Counted from the first letter of the stretch, positions 1-12,415 are shown. The stretch is 64,000 nucleotides of DNA from Heterocephalus glaber (GCF_000247695.1 NW_004624743.1:8414358-8478357); one strand, 5' to 3'. Numbers and translations are program-made. The notes: a model not told the origin generated them from the sequence alone.

Positions 1-2210
1 TATACTATTTGATTATTTATAGTCATTTGTGTTTTGTACAAAATATTAATACAGAATATTAAAATATCAATAAAGAATATAAATTTTGTATATGTGTTAA
101 GGCTTATAATATTGCAGTAGAGAGGCAATTATTATAGTGTATATTTCATAAAATACCTGAAATGTGTCACCTTCCGGATGCATTATTTAGTGAAAGACAG
201 GGAGCAGCTATAGATGAAAAACATTGATTCTTGGAAAAGATGATTTTTAAAAACTAGTTTGCCTTTTGATTTTACCACTACTTATTTATGTCTCTTTATT
301 TGTAACCCACATCTTCCATAGTATCCCTGAAAGTCTACAGTTTTCTCTTTGGCAAGAACAAAAAGAAAATGTCAGTTAAACGTGAATGAGCACCTATGTT
401 ACCTTGCCTGGAGTCATTTAGAACAGGGGTGAAATTTAGTTTGCATTACCTTTGTTTACATATGCTAAGAAAGCCCACTTCCTAAACCTCCAATATCTGA
501 ACTCAGGGTTTCTTAGTGAGTGGATATTAATAGGAATAGCACTGAGAATGCTATAGGAATGGAATCCTTTTGGAGAACTCCAAAGGAAGCCTACTCCTAT
601 TATTTTCCCATTAAAATGCAACAGCCCCAAGGGATACAGTTTTACGCAGATAAATGGTGGCTATATGTCGGAACTTCTGATCGTATTTAAACCCACACTA
701 TAAATCCTGTGCACGATTCCTGTGTTGAATCTAAAGTATTCAACTTTTCTTCAGCAGACTTTCTTCTTAGAGTCACTTTGTCTGTGCTTTAAGCACCTCT
801 GAGCTCAGTGGGACTCATTGTAATCAAGCTGAGTGTTGTAAAGAATGACAGATACTGAAAGGTGAGGGTAACTGCTATTATTTCATGGGACACTTGCCCT
901 TTGTACCTGCACTGGGCCACCCAGATTATCAGCGTGGGTGTGGGTTGCATCTGCTGTGCTGTCTCAATGTGTCCTAAACGCATGGGCTTGCCTGAGGTTT
1001 ATTGCTGCCACATGGCTGCCATTGTTATTTCATAATCTAAAGCTCTTTCTTGTTTCCCTCTTTGCCCCTGAAACCTTCACTCCTGCATGTTTCCTTTCTT
1101 CCTACCCTGACTCTCTAACAGCTGAACTACATAAATGCCAAACAGCGACATGAATTCCTAAACAGAAGCTGCCATAAAACAACGCTGCTCCAACCAAGAA
1201 ACACACATGTAGAGGCACATGACTGACAGGGCTCAAAAGGCAGGTTTTAGTAAATGACAAGTGTGAAGTTCTTATTGTTGCTCTGGTTGATGGTAGCTCA
1301 TATTTACAGAAAAAAATCATTCACATTTCAGAACAATTCAGCATAACTGGCAGCTTGGGAAAGAAAAGACTTAAAATCCCTTAAAGACAAGAGAGACAGG
1401 AGGAGCTCAGACTCCAAAGTATTCTCTCACTTTGGAATATGTTGGCATCTTTTGATTGGCTTAAAACTAGGATTTTGGAGAAGTAGCAGAAAAGTTGAAA
1501 TTATAAATTATTTTTTAGGAACAAGAGAATGAAAAGAAAGAGCTGTTCGTCTTTTATTTGTTCTTAGCATAATTCCATTCAGTATTAATTAAACTCTGAA
1601 AAATCACATTACCCTTTTCTACATACTCAGCACCATTATTATAGAATATCTTGGTGTATAGAAATGCAGAAAGGAGATATTGTATGATGTCAATTCATTG
1701 TATGTGATCAGTGTTATGATAATTGCTAATAAAATAAGTTGTTTGAACATTGCCTTTTCTCAGTTAAACATGTATAAGGTATTATTTTAAAAAAGGAAAA
1801 ATATTTCATATATTTCCTCTAATAAACCACGGGCAGAAATTAAAAAAAATCTCTTCTCAAAGTAGAGTCGGTGGTTTATTGGGCAGTAGTAGAAGAAAAA
1901 GATAATAGTAGCTAGAATACATTTTTCCTAAGTAAAGACATAATTATCATTAGGGCAAAAAATGATCTGTAGCCAGAGTAAGTAGAGTGACTGGAGAAAC
2001 TTGGAAAATGTCGTCCTAGAGCTGGTGGCATCACTTGTTTTACAACAGCAACACATCTTGTCATCAGCTCGGGGAGAATAAAGAAAGGACAGGAACCTGA
2101 GGCAATGTTCACTCTGGTCAAGAATCTGAAGGAGCCCATTATGATTTGCTTGATCAGTACCACCGAGCAGAGTGTTTACAAGGCAACCAGGGAAAGCTTT
2201 TCCCCCTGTA
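1..2210. other. AT-rich unique sequence, no gene seen
   Basis: I see no open frame with coding character on either strand and no repeat family I can name. The open frames are under about 115 codons and overlap on opposite strands, as expected by chance. The sequence is AT-rich with ordinary A and T runs. It reads as intergenic or intronic DNA. Confidence 0.5.
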
Positions 2211-2281
2211 GTACCAGGGATCAATCTAGGGACCTTGCACTTTTGAGGCAGGTGTGGCACCACTGAGCTCAGTCCCCAGCC
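2211..2281 (-). mobile_element. ID SINE relic
   Basis: Read on the minus strand this runs from a CTGGGGACTGAGCTCAGTGG-like start to a CCTGGTAC end. That is the tRNA-derived head typical of rodent ID elements. The A-box region is recognisable and the B box is diverged. The A tail is gone and no target-site duplication is obvious, so it is an older copy than those near 36-37 kb. Confidence 0.75.
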
Positions 2282-2944
2282 TTGAAACTAGGGAAATTTT
2301 TATGACTTGTTACCCAGCTGTAAATCCTCATCTAAAGGATCTTTGTTTTAATACAATTCCCTAAAAGATACCAGCTTTGTCATGTAGGGGATACTATGCT
2401 TTTAATATAGCAGCTGAATTTGAATTTTTTTTATAAAATAAAAGATTCTAATATTTTATTAAGACTACTTGTTGCTTTTATGGCAATAGAGTATGATTTG
2501 TCAAAGGCTAAAGTGAGTTTAGCCATGATTGGGAGACTATCTCATATGCTTAAAATAACCTAAGTATTATGATAATGTGAAATAATCACGGGAAAATTTC
2601 CATATGTAAAGAAGATCTTAGAAATAAAAACCTATGCACAATAATAATGAAACAACTGTAGTGAGAAGAGCAAAACAACAAATTGAGAAGAGATAGATCC
2701 AGTAGCCAATAGAAGGAAAAAATTGTGGCAATTACACAGATATTTCCAAACTTCCTCTTCGCAAATTCTAAAAAAATAAATTATGCCAAATGTTTTCCCA
2801 TTTATCTCAATATGGAGAGTCAGTTTGAACATAAAGTATTTATCTACAGCTTTACTGTGGAAGAAAGAAAATGTGCCTTTTTTGGCCTTAGAATGCTTCT
2901 ACTCAATTAATACAAAACTTAATATAGTGGAAGCTGTCTCCTAA

Positions 2945-3035
2945 AGTACCAAATCCACGTCTTTCATTCCGCAGTTGAGAAAATAGGCTCAAAGAGAATG
3001 AGAACTTCTACCTATAGTGTGGCAGAGTGGTGAGG
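2945..3035 (-). repeat. Possible MIR fragment
   Basis: The plus strand reads like the familiar reverse-complement MIR core (GTTGAGAAAATAGGCTCAAAGAG, cf. 'gaggaaactgaggctcagagag'), followed by a tract ending GTGGCAGAGTGG. Only about 90 bases align by eye, so this is tentative. Confidence 0.35.
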
Positions 3036-3539
3036 TGTTTATCATGGCTCTTTCTTTGTCCTTTGTAGTTCGGTGTGGATTGGTGACTGAGTTGTACTCC
3101 GTAAATTATGGGCAGATAACATGTCATCTGCTTCTACACTAGGCCCGAGAAGACCTCCTGGTTGATTCTGAAGATTCTTTACCTGTCCACTGACAGAGTG
3201 AAGGCCCAGAGAGATGCTCTAGGATGTGGCAGACCTTCCAGAGAAGAAAGTCTAGATCTCTGGACCCTCGGGGCCAAATGCTGCCTACCCTGCAGCCAGA
3301 GAAGACTCTTACCTGAATCTGTGATAAGCTTACTTCTCAGGCTGTTGAGGCCTTGAAATATACCTGTTCTATTCATCAGTACTACTTGAATAAGGACATG
3401 TATTTCACAAAACAAGATTTCTGTTTGCTTGTTTGTCTGTCAAGGCGATGAAATCAGATACCAGTTGGTCTCCCAGCAGCTGGAGAAGTACGCCACACTT
3501 CTGCCAGCAGCCTGCCCACTAACCCTACCATGTAGTGGT

Positions 3540-3795
3540 CAGTCTCATTCCTCATCCTCCTATTACCACATTTCTCAAGTGCTCCAGGCTTTGTAGTCTC
3601 AGTTATGACTGCTATCGTTTCTGTTTCCATCATTGCACAAATTTTATAACTGGTCTGGGAGCCCTTAGCATGCCCCCTTTTAATTCTTGTGCTTATGCTG
3701 AAATGATCTTGCTCAAAAAACTTCTAATGACTCCTAACTATCTAGATAAAAAATTGGAGGTCTTAGGGTGCCTGCGACCTCTTGACATACTTTGC
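3540..3795 (+). repeat. L2 LINE fragment
   Basis: The wording follows the 3' half of mammalian L2: a pyrimidine-rich lead, then a TTGCTCAAAAAACTTCTAATG block and an AGATAAAAAATTGGAGGTCTTAGG block. These correspond to L2's 'ctcaaaaccctccaatggc' and 'aataaaatccaaactcctta'. A 98-codon open frame across it is incidental. It is an old, inactive fragment. Confidence 0.55.
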
Positions 3796-3998
3796 TTAGC
3801 TGATGAGATGTGTTATTTTTTATTTATTTAACTTTAATATAGAGTAATATTTAATATAGAGATAGCAAACATTCCAGATTTCTGCCTTCTCTTGACGAAT
3901 AAATAAAAAAATCAGTATTGACTTACTACTCTCACATGAAAGCAAGGCGTTATTCAGGGTTCGCTAGCTAAACAAATCCTACCATGTATATACATATA

Positions 3999-4100
3999 TA
4001 GTGTGTTTGTGTGTGTGTGTGGAGAGAGAGAGAGGGAGAGAAACAGAGACAGAGGGAGACAGAGAGAGACAGAAGGCCAGAGAGACAAAGACAGAGAGTT
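3999..4100. repeat. Composite (TG)n / (GA)n microsatellite
   Basis: An alternating TATA stretch leads into a TG run ending at 4020. It switches directly into a GA-rich tract with GAGA, CAGA and GGGAGA units to about 4100. The open frames seen here on both strands are artefacts of the dinucleotide repeat. It could be length-polymorphic. Confidence 0.9.
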
Positions 4101-4339
4101 ATCATAAGGACCTGACTCACACAGGAACGGAGGCTGATGATTCCAAGATGTCCAACCAGCAAGCTGGAGATCTGGGAGAGCTGATGGTGTGAGAACATCA
4201 GCAGGCAAGAGTGACATTTATTTATGGGTCAAAGTGCGAGGTGTGCTGAGTAAGCTGTGCCAATCAAGGTCATAAGTGAATATAGAAGAAAATAATATAT
4301 TTTCCATGTGAATGTTAGGGGATGGAAATGTGTTCTTCC

Positions 4340-4560
4340 TTTAGTGTGTGTCAAGTGCTATGCGCACGGTCGCAATGAAGCGCACGGCAACCCTGTGAAG
4401 GAGTTACAGTGTGGCTGAAAAGAAGGCAGAGGATTAAAGAGACTAGGTTATTTGCCTCTGGTGCCAAAGCCAGGACCTGAGCGAATTGGATTCCAAACTC
4501 AGGATGACTGACATCAGGGCGCAAGACCTCACTAAACACCGTGTACACTGTCCTGCCATA
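4340..4560 (-). repeat. MIR SINE
   Basis: The plus strand matches the reverse complement of MIR in order: 'tcaagtgctatgcgcac' (cf. 'tgagcacttactatgtgcc'), 'caaccctgtgaaggag', 'gattaaagagactaggtta', 'gccaaagccaggacctgag', and 'ggattccaaactcaggatgac'. The CpGs scattered through it are unusual for such an old element. Confidence 0.7.
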
Positions 4561-4569
4561 TTAGTGTAC

Positions 4570-6220
4570 ATTTTATAAATGTGCCAGAAGATGCCAAGGA
4601 AGTGAAAATTTCAGTGATGGTAATGAAAACACCAAAACAAAGGGAGTAAGTACTTGCAAACTGAATAGTCAATGTTGTTATTAAATGACTGGAATTGAGC
4701 AAAAGTCAGGAAATTACACAATGCCAAAGTGACATACAGAACAAGGGACATTAAAGAAATATAGCACACAATCATCAGCACAGAATTTGGGACACGATAG
4801 AAGAAAAGACAGCAAAGACTGGGGGAAACTCCTAATTACAGGGAAGAAGCTGTTGCTGTCTTCGGTAATTATGTATTATTGGTACAGTTTCTATTGCGTT
4901 GTTTCCTAAAGTTCCTCTAATCATTTCCACAGATCGAAAAAGACAAATACGTTGAGGCATAACACTTTCTATGCAATATTGCCTCATGGTTTGGCTCATT
5001 GTAAGTACTCAAAAATATTCGAGGAAGGAGTGAAGAGAAAGGAAGGGAAGGATGTATGGAGAAGGAAGAAATGGAGGATGTGACCTCATGGGAAAAAGAA
5101 GGCAGTAATGGCTGGGTGTTTTCTTCCAGATTAATTTTCTCAGATATTGCAGAAAGTGTTAAGAAGAGTCTGGGCTTAAATTCAGAGGTCTTTTTACTGA
5201 CAGTCTGAACATTAAAGAATCTAAATGTTGGCTGCTTGATATTTGATAAATCTGCCTGACTGGATATGACTGATATTTTGCTCTTTCACAAATGTTTTAT
5301 TGTATTCATCCAGTTCTAAAATCGATTTTTGACCTAATGTGGACATGTAAGGGAAGGAATGCTATTACGTTTTTTGGTAGATGAGAACTAGAAAGTGCAG
5401 AGATTATGTAATATTTTTAAAGGGCATCTCCCACCCCCAGTACACAAGCAATGCTGCCTTTCTTTCTTCCTGGGGGAGGAGTGGTGTCTTCAGCTAATTA
5501 CTGTGTCTTTTTAAAGCTTTTCTTGGCAAATTTCCCTCCCCCTTAGCATCTGTCCCACAAAGTAATGTGCTTAAGAAATTGAAGAGTTAAAAATAATAGT
5601 CCTGAATATTCTAAATAATATAGTGTAGCTCAGTTACATATGTGACAGTGGAGCCCTCAGTGACACGGTTAGGGTTTGGGATGAGTGGAAATCTAGCATC
5701 GTCGCAGTGAGAGAGTAGGTTGTGCCTAGTTTTAGTACTTAGTCAATCCTCCCGGCTCTGTCTTGCTAAATAGTGTGGAAAACCAACTAGCATAATCAGG
5801 CCAACACCATGTTATACTTTGTATTATTCAAAACCATGGAGAAAAATTCAAGTTGCCTTTTTTTTCGTATGTGGATGTACATCTGTATGTCTACACACAC
5901 ACATAGACATATACGAATATCCAACTGCACATGTGTTATGAAAATATGTTTTTATTCCAATGATTTTTAAAAATGAAGAAATGTAAACTTGTTTTTCTAA
6001 AATCAAATCAAGATGAGGGCAGGTGGTCTTTTGTTCCCTAAGTAAGAGAATGACTACATAGCAATAGCTTCACTGTGTATCTCTTTCAATATGCTGAATG
6101 CTGTATACAGTATGTATCAACCTACCTAATGTTCTCATGTTGTGCTTTGTTGATCTCAGGGGGTCTCACTGACACTTTTAGGAAGACTAAAATGTCAGTT
6201 ATTTTTCACAATAATAGTAG
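4570..6220. other. No gene seen; purine-rich patch
   Basis: This is mostly unremarkable AT-rich sequence. A GA-rich patch lies at about 5020-5105 and a short CA run near 5894-5903. The piece at about 5420-5580 (CCCACCCCCAGTAC through the TTAAAGCTTTTCTTGGC stretch) has more balanced composition and no repeat signature, so it could be conserved non-coding DNA. Confidence 0.4.
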
Positions 6221-6224
6221 GATG

Positions 6225-6603
6225 CTTTCTTTATCCATTTTCTGTCGCAAATAGCACAGTACCACACATTAAGTAGATTATAAAGCAGTTTTATTTTGGC
6301 TCACAGGTCTGCTCTAAGATCCCAAAGCTGCCTCTTAGCATGGCCTTGCTAACAGAGGCCTGAGGTGGTACAAGATATCACACGGACAGAGATGAGGGGT
6401 GTGTGTGTGTTGGTTCCTCCCTTCTTATTAAGCTACCCATATTGAGTAATAGGACTCTAATTTGATGTTCTTATGCAGTCTTAATCACTTCCCTCAAATC
6501 CCATCCTAAACACCACAGTCATATTAAATTTCCATTCTCTTAATATCTCTCAATGAAGATTAACTTTCAATATGAGTTTTCAAACCACATTGAGACACAG
6601 CAG
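6225..6603 (-). mobile_element. MaLR-type solo LTR
   Basis: Read as the reverse complement of an MST/ORR1/MLT1-like LTR. The left edge has TTTCTGTCGCAAATAGCACAGTACC (the usual 'gctgtgacaaaatacc' motif), then TAGATTATAAAGCAGTTTTATTTTGGCTCACAGG. The right part ends with a TTTTCAAACCACATTGAGACA motif like the LTR's start. No internal region is adjacent, so it is probably a solo LTR. It contains a short GT run near 6400. Confidence 0.65.
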
Positions 6604-6604
6604 A

Positions 6605-7950
6605 TGTTACTGACTTTTTCAGTGTTGACATTTCATTGATACTGCAAAGCAATAATGGAGAAAACTTCTAATATCTTAGCAGAAAAGCAATGACATCTAA
6701 GTATAATAGTAGCAACTGCCAAGCCCTTATGGGAAAAGTAAATTGGTATCTCCTTAGTAGTGTTCTTGAAAAAGCAGCATGAATGTTTGATTTTTATTAT
6801 TAGTCCACTCTTGAGTAGGTCAGTCTTTCATACTTTGTGTGGTCAATGTATGCTGGATCCAGAAGTCCCAGAGTTATTTTGAGGACACACAGTTGTGCTA
6901 GTGTTTGTGTTGCAAGTTAATGGAAGACTATGCTATGGGGAAAATGACTGGCAAACACACTATGGTTGGGTGGGCTTGAGTATTTGGGAAATATTTTCTC
7001 ATAAATGAATTAAATGAACTTGTCCTTCAAGGAAAACCACTAATAGTATTTGTTACCTATGACAAAATTTGAGACTTTAAGAGAAAATGAGACTTTTGGA
7101 GAACTTGTAATTACCACTAGCAACTTGACAGCTTTACAGTATGTGAAGACTTCTCTGATGTCATCAACAGTGACATTAATGGACATGAGTTTTTCCATTG
7201 TGTATAATGAAATGTTCAACATTTGGAAGACCTGCATAATGGTGAACTAAGATTTTGCGAATGTCTGATGTGTGATGGTTTAAATTATACATGATTAAAA
7301 GATCTATTCAAAGTGCAAGCTAAACCAATGGATTTCATGAAAAATAGTAAACAAAGTTCATCGATAGAGCCTAAGATATTACACTGAAAATTAACCTTTA
7401 AGCAACTACCACTTGTTGAATTTGGGAATAGTATTAATGAAGTATTAAAGATGAATGTATGCAAATATCTAAAAATGTTAGTTAAAACATTCCTTCCATT
7501 TACGGCTACCTATCTGTAGCTGAGGTCTTTCATATATACGTGAGATTAGCCATTCTTTCTGCCATTCAAGCAAGAGAATGTATCACAAGAGATTAATACA
7601 AAATAAAAATACGGAATGTCAGCTTTTACTAACCTACAAAAATGTGTTCTCTCTGGAAGGTGCTAGACAGCAGGATGCTCCTGCTCATCAGTCCCTGCTG
7701 AGATTTGATTTGGCCTTTAACTAGTGGACATGTCAGCGTTACTCTTATAACATAGAAGATCACATGTTTATGAGGTAACACTCTTCAGGCTGCAACTGTT
7801 TGCCACTTCTCATAAAACAGTGACCTGCTGATTTCTCCAAACTGTGTTTTAGATCTTTGTCAAAATAGCAGTAATAATCACTGCCAGACCAGTTGCATAC
7901 ATTCCTTGGGTATTGTCTAAGATTTAAAGTTTAGAAAACTGAGTTTCTAG
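6605..7950. other. No gene or named repeat seen
   Basis: AT-rich sequence with overlapping short frames on both strands around 7040-7250, a chance mirror effect. I recognise no repeat and no splice-like coding segment here. Confidence 0.4.
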
Positions 7951-7959
7951 GTTATTTTT

Positions 7960-8045
7960 AAATGATCGTAATCATAGACTATCAATATTGGAAAGACCCA
8001 TTAGAGTCACCTGGCCTAATTTAGCCCACACTGTCCCTACCAGTG
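7960..8045 (+). repeat. Possible MIR/L2-class fragment
   Basis: The phrase 'atcatagactatcaatattggaaagacccattagagtca' resembles the conserved 'aatcatagaatgttagagctggaagggaccttagagatca' block of an ancient tetrapod SINE/LINE. It is short and interrupted by the ID insertion on its right. Confidence 0.3.
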
Positions 8046-8061
8046 GCCATTTTGATTTTTT

Positions 8062-8155
8062 AAAATGTTATTTATTTTTTTGGTACTGGGGATAGAACTG
8101 AGAACGTTGCGCTCATGAGGCAGGCACTGGAACCACTGAGCTAAATCCCCGGCCC
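8062..8155 (-). mobile_element. ID SINE with target-site duplication
   Basis: On the minus strand it runs GGGCCGGGGATTTAGCTCAG through a GGTTC region to AGTACC and an A-rich tail (plus-strand T-rich 8063-8081). A CATTTTGATTTTTT-like duplication flanks it at about 8048-8061 and 8157-8170, differing at one base. That marks an L1-mediated insertion. Confidence 0.9.
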
Positions 8156-10085
8156 TCATTTTGATTATTTCTGATTACCTCCAGAGATGTAGAACCATTT
8201 CTCCTTTCCATTTTGGATATAAAGAAGACATACAATATGTACTGTTTTGTGTCTGGTATTTTCCTCTCAGAATGTCTGTAAGACCCATTTGTGTTTTTGT
8301 GGTTATCAATATATTGTTTTGTTATTAGGGAGTAATATTTCAGTACAGAAATGTAGCACAATGTGTTTACCTATTCTTCTGTTATTAGACATTTATGTTC
8401 TTAGTTTTGATTATATTTTTCTATAAGCATTTTGTAGTCATATTTTTTTACATAAATACCTATGAGCAGACTTGCCAGGTTAATTGGTAAGTGTTGCTTA
8501 ATTTTACAATAAATACATTTTCGAAGTAGTTATACCTTTTTACCTTTTCATTAGCAGTGTATGAATTCCAGTTTTCCAGTTTTGCCCCAGTGCAACAAGG
8601 GATAGTCAATCTAGTTAATTCTAGACAGAGTAAGTTTGTGTGTCCTTGTGGTTTTAGTTTGCTTGTCCATGGTGATGTGCTTTTCCATATGTATGCTGGT
8701 CTCTCGTATACTTTTCTTGTGAAGTGTTTGTTTAGGTCTTTTGCTTATTACTGTTGTCTTTTAAATACTGAGTTGTTATAGGGAGCTCTTTGAACATTAT
8801 GAATGCAAAGCTGTTGCCAGATTCTGTCTCTCTCCATCTATCCCTCTCTCCCTCTCTCCTCGAAGTTTCACTCAGTGCCTCATGCATGCTAGGCAAGAGC
8901 TCTACTCCTGAACTACATTCTCAGCTGTATTTGACACATGGTCTTACTCGATTGCCCATGCTGACCTCAAATTTGTAACCCTTCTGCCTCGGCCACTGGA
9001 GTATCTAAGATTACAGTCAAGCACCATTATGCTCAACATTTCATCTTCTTTTAAAAAGCTGCATAATTTAACTTTTCCTGTTAAATCCGTGATCCACTTC
9101 AAAGCAGTGTTTTGTATTGTGTGATTTAGGACATTTTTGTATTCTTTTTTTCTCCAAATATGGTTATCAAGTTCCAGCACCATTTGTTAAGAATCATTTT
9201 CTCCATTGGATTGCTTTGGTTCCTTGGTTGAAAAATAAATTATGTGCATCAAATCATGTCTACTTCAGAGTCTATTCTATTTTCTCAATCTATTTTTATA
9301 TCCTTAGGTCACTACTACATTGTTTTATTACTGTAGCTTTATAGTGGGTATTAGAATCAAGTGGTGTAAGTCATTCAATTTTCTCTTTTTCAAGTTGTCA
9401 TGGTCATTTGCAGTCATTTGCGCTTTCATGTAATTATAAAAATTAGGTTTTAAACTTATGTAAAATGCACAATGGTGTAGTAAGTGAGATAGAGTTAAAT
9501 ATGTAAGTCAATTTTTGTAGAATCACTTTTTAAAAATATTAAGTCTTTATAAGCCATGGCCATGTTTTGGCTTTCTGCTAATGTATGGCTTCTGTAACTT
9601 CTCTCAGCCACATTGCATAGTTGTCAGTTTAGTGTTAAATGACTTTGGTGAAATTAATTTCTAAGGTATTTTATGCTAATGTCAATAGTACACTTTTCAT
9701 AATAAGCTTCCAATCATTAGATCCTAATATGCGAAGTGTAGTTTAGTTTTATGTATCAAACAATATCCTGAGATTTGCCAAATTTATTTGATAGTTCAGT
9801 AGTGTTTTCCTCCTTCTGGTTCTTTAGGATTGGCTGTGCAGATATTTAAATCATGTATGAGTAGGGACAGTTTTAGTTCTTTTTCTGCCCCTTCTAACCC
9901 TCTTCCTTCTTGTTGTATTATTCAGGCTAAGACCTCTAGTATACTAATGAATGGAAGTTGTGAAAGTCATCACCCTTGCATTGTTCTTAATCTTAGGGGG
10001 GAAAACTCCAAAATGTCTCATCATTAAATTTTATATCAGCTACAGTGTCTTAATAGATACCCTTTATCATATATATACTCATTAA
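8156..10085 (-). mobile_element. Old L1 LINE, ORF2 3' part and 3' UTR, antisense
   Basis: The plus strand follows the well-known reverse complement of mammalian L1 ORF2 and the region beyond it. In order it has 'tgagcagacttgccaggttaattgg', 'ttagcagtgtatgaattccag', 'gtttgtttaggtcttttgc', 'caagttccagcaccatttgttaag', 'ttattactgtagctttatag', and finally 'gaatggaagttgtgaaagtcatcacccttgcattgttcttaatcttagg'. The reading frame is broken by many stops. It is split at about 8825-9037 by a later SINE. It corresponds to the end of the reverse transcriptase region and the C-terminal part of ORF2, and it is inactive. Confidence 0.8.
8825..9037 (-). mobile_element. ID-B1 fused SINE (B4 type) inside the L1
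   Basis: Read on the minus strand, a B1/7SL-like half comes first (plus-strand CTGACCTCAAATTTGTAACC, GGAGTATCTAAGATTACAG). It is followed by an ID-like half (plus-strand CTAGGCAAGAGCTCTACTCC TGAACTACATTC) and a CT-rich remnant of the tail at 8826-8861. This order is typical of rodent B4 elements. L1 sequence resumes on either side, so it inserted later than the L1. Confidence 0.7.
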
Positions 10086-10118
10086 TTTTAGACATAAAAT
10101 TTGACACACAATTCTGTT

Positions 10119-10146
10119 TAGTAATCCTTAAGTAGTAATCCTTAAG
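10119..10146. repeat. Perfect 14-bp tandem duplication
   Basis: The unit TAGTAATCCTTAAG occurs twice with no gap and no mismatch. It looks like a recent replication-slippage duplication in otherwise unique sequence. Confidence 0.9.
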
Positions 10147-10559
10147 TTGACTCTGAGTATTTGAATATTTCAAATATCAAATTCACATTCAAAAAATGAT
10201 TTGTTAACATTAAGGATTTTAAAGAATAACATATAGTATTCGAGTCTACTATGTTTGGCTCTGACAAGGACACATTAAGGACTAAAGGACAGAAATAGGA
10301 AGGGACATATTTCTTGTACACCTTTTTATATTTCTTGAAAATGTTATTGCATCCATGTATTATTTATTTAAATTATATACTTGTATATTATCTGTTCAAG
10401 TTTCCACATACTGCTAACTTTATATTAGCTTTAAAAGAAATTAAAAATTCAGATTAAAAAATAGAAAACAATTTGGCCTTATCCTGTAAGGCTTCCAATT
10501 TATCTGGTGACTCAGGCATTCAATTTCTACATGTCCTTGAATTATTACAGTGAAATGTC

Positions 10560-10830
10560 ATAAAAGCAAAAAATGAGAAAAAATTCAAATGAAAATTAAT
10601 GGGATAATACATAAAAATGTGTGATAGAAACTTATAGTGGGATAATATACAGCTATTAACATTGCCTTGATCTACAGCTACATAGACAAAGCTTCAGAAC
10701 ATAATTTGGAGTAAAATAAACATCTTCAAAATGCAGATAAGATCCCTCTTCATAAAATTAAAAATAAAGTGAAAACAAACTGCATATTATGCACACAGGT
10801 ATACATGTGTGTGATAAAACAGGGTAATAA
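10560..10830 (+). mobile_element. Old L1 3'-region fragment
   Basis: The sequence follows the end of old mammalian L1 elements in sense: 'gggataatatacagctattaacattg', 'tacagctacatagacaaagcttcag', 'aacataatttggagtaaaataaac', and 'cacacaggtatacatgtgtgtgataaa'. It is strongly diverged with no open frame. The right boundary may extend towards 11.0 kb. Confidence 0.5.
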
Positions 10831-12276
10831 GTGACACATAATTAGAGAAAAGAATCTGCTAGGAAAACAAGGTGGGGGCAGAAGAGAGGGCTGAACACCC
10901 CAATAGATAGAGGTGACCAGAAACCTCAAGGGACTCAGATCTTGCAGAATTATAGTGGGTGTGGCTCATATTTTAATTGACAAGCAAACATTCAAACAAA
11001 TCCCATGCTTAGTGCTGGAAATAGTCAAAATGAATGGGATCAGGCATATATGTTGAGGGTTTTGAATTATCACTCTGTGGAACTCCCACATTTGACTGTA
11101 ATTGAAAGTTAAAATTAATTATATTGGTCCAATATGCTATTGAGTTTATATCTTTTTATTTTTGAGCCTTAATTCTTTAGTTTAACTGGTAACTGCTAAA
11201 TATTTCAACAAACATTTTTGTACCGCATTTTGCAGCACTGGAGGTGGATTGGATTAAAATAGAGATCTTTTTTAAAACACTAGTTTCCTTGCCTTAAAAA
11301 TACTCAGACCTCCACAGTCACTACAGTAAACATCTAGTATTCCTGGCACCTATCTATGTTTTCTGAAGAAAGAATACATGACTTGTAAGGAAGGTTAAGA
11401 GAAGAGTATCTCAGTGGTGTACCAGATAAAATGGCTAAAACACAGGAAAAGGAAAAGGAGAAAAACTAGGGCACGGATAGAGACCACAGGACCCATTTGC
11501 CTTCCATGCGGTGGTGGGGGTGATCAGTTTGCTGGAATAACAGCCCAGGTCAGAAAGATTCATGCTACCTCCTAACAGGTTCCCAGGGGGATTGCCGTGG
11601 AGTAAGCCATATAATCTATGCTTGAGCTTACATAAAACTTTGAACTTTGTTTTCCTGAATGGATCAAAGCATTGAAATCCTGACAGAGATAAAAATAATA
11701 TGGTTCTAAGTTTATCTTCTGTATTAGCACCATTAAAAGGCACCTTCAGGACTCAAAATTGCTCCTTCCTCCTGAGTAATTTGGTGGTCTCTTTGGAAAT
11801 TGAGAATGTGACTGAAATACCATGGTGCCCTGCCTGTATAACAGTCCATCAAATTATATCCAACCAACATACGGAATAATTTGGAATGACTCAATGAAAA
11901 TCTATAGAAAAATTTAATAGATCTCTTTTACTGAAAAAGTTAACAACTAATCCCATTGGAATTTGTGAAGTTTATAGTAATATTCACCAGATTAGTTGAG
12001 TATTTCAGATCTCTAATTCAGATTTTTAATTTTAAGATAGTGGATTCTGAGGAGAAAAGAATAACTCTAAACAAGGTAAGTTCATGTTTAATAGCATACT
12101 GCCCCAATTTACATACAGCATTTGCACTCTTTACAAAATTCTTTTTTAATTATTCTGTATATTAACAAAATTAAGAAAAATATAAGGGAAATATTACAAA
12201 TAGGAATACATTTTCCTTGAAACTTTTATATCAAAACCATAAGAAAAAATGTGTCCTTTCAGGAAAAAGGACATAA
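10830..12276. other. No gene seen
   Basis: A 102-codon minus frame at 11435-11743 and a 69-codon plus frame at 11956-12165 have no recognisable domain or codon pattern. I see no named repeat. The part near 10860-11000 may still belong to the preceding L1 fragment. Confidence 0.35.
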
Positions 12277-12415
12277 CCAGGATGGTGGTACACACCTGTA
12301 GTCTCAGCACTGAGGAGGCTGAGGCAGGAGGATCCTCACCAGGAGGATCACTGGCAGTTGGAGGCCAGCCTTAGCTACATAGTGAGATTCTTTCTCAAAA
12401 AAAAAAAAAAAAAAA
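12277..12415 (+). mobile_element. B1 (7SL-derived) SINE
   Basis: A clear 7SL-type monomer: GGTGGTACACACCTGTAGTC, then GAGGAGGCTGAGGCAGGAGG, GGAGGCCAGCCTTAGCTACA, GTGAGATTCTTTCTC, and an 18-base-plus A tail. The block CAGGAGGATC occurs at 12325-12334 and again at 12340-12349, an internal duplication with a 15-base period like the quasi-dimer duplications known in rodent B1 lineages. The long pure A tail suggests a fairly young insertion. I could not find a clean target-site duplication. Confidence 0.9.

Noticed and set aside
1928..2263. 111-codon minus-strand open frame
   Set aside because: It begins inside an ID relic and overlaps another frame; no coding character.
4001..4198. Charged or leucine/serine-rich small proteins on both strands
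   Set aside because: Translations of a TG/GA microsatellite.
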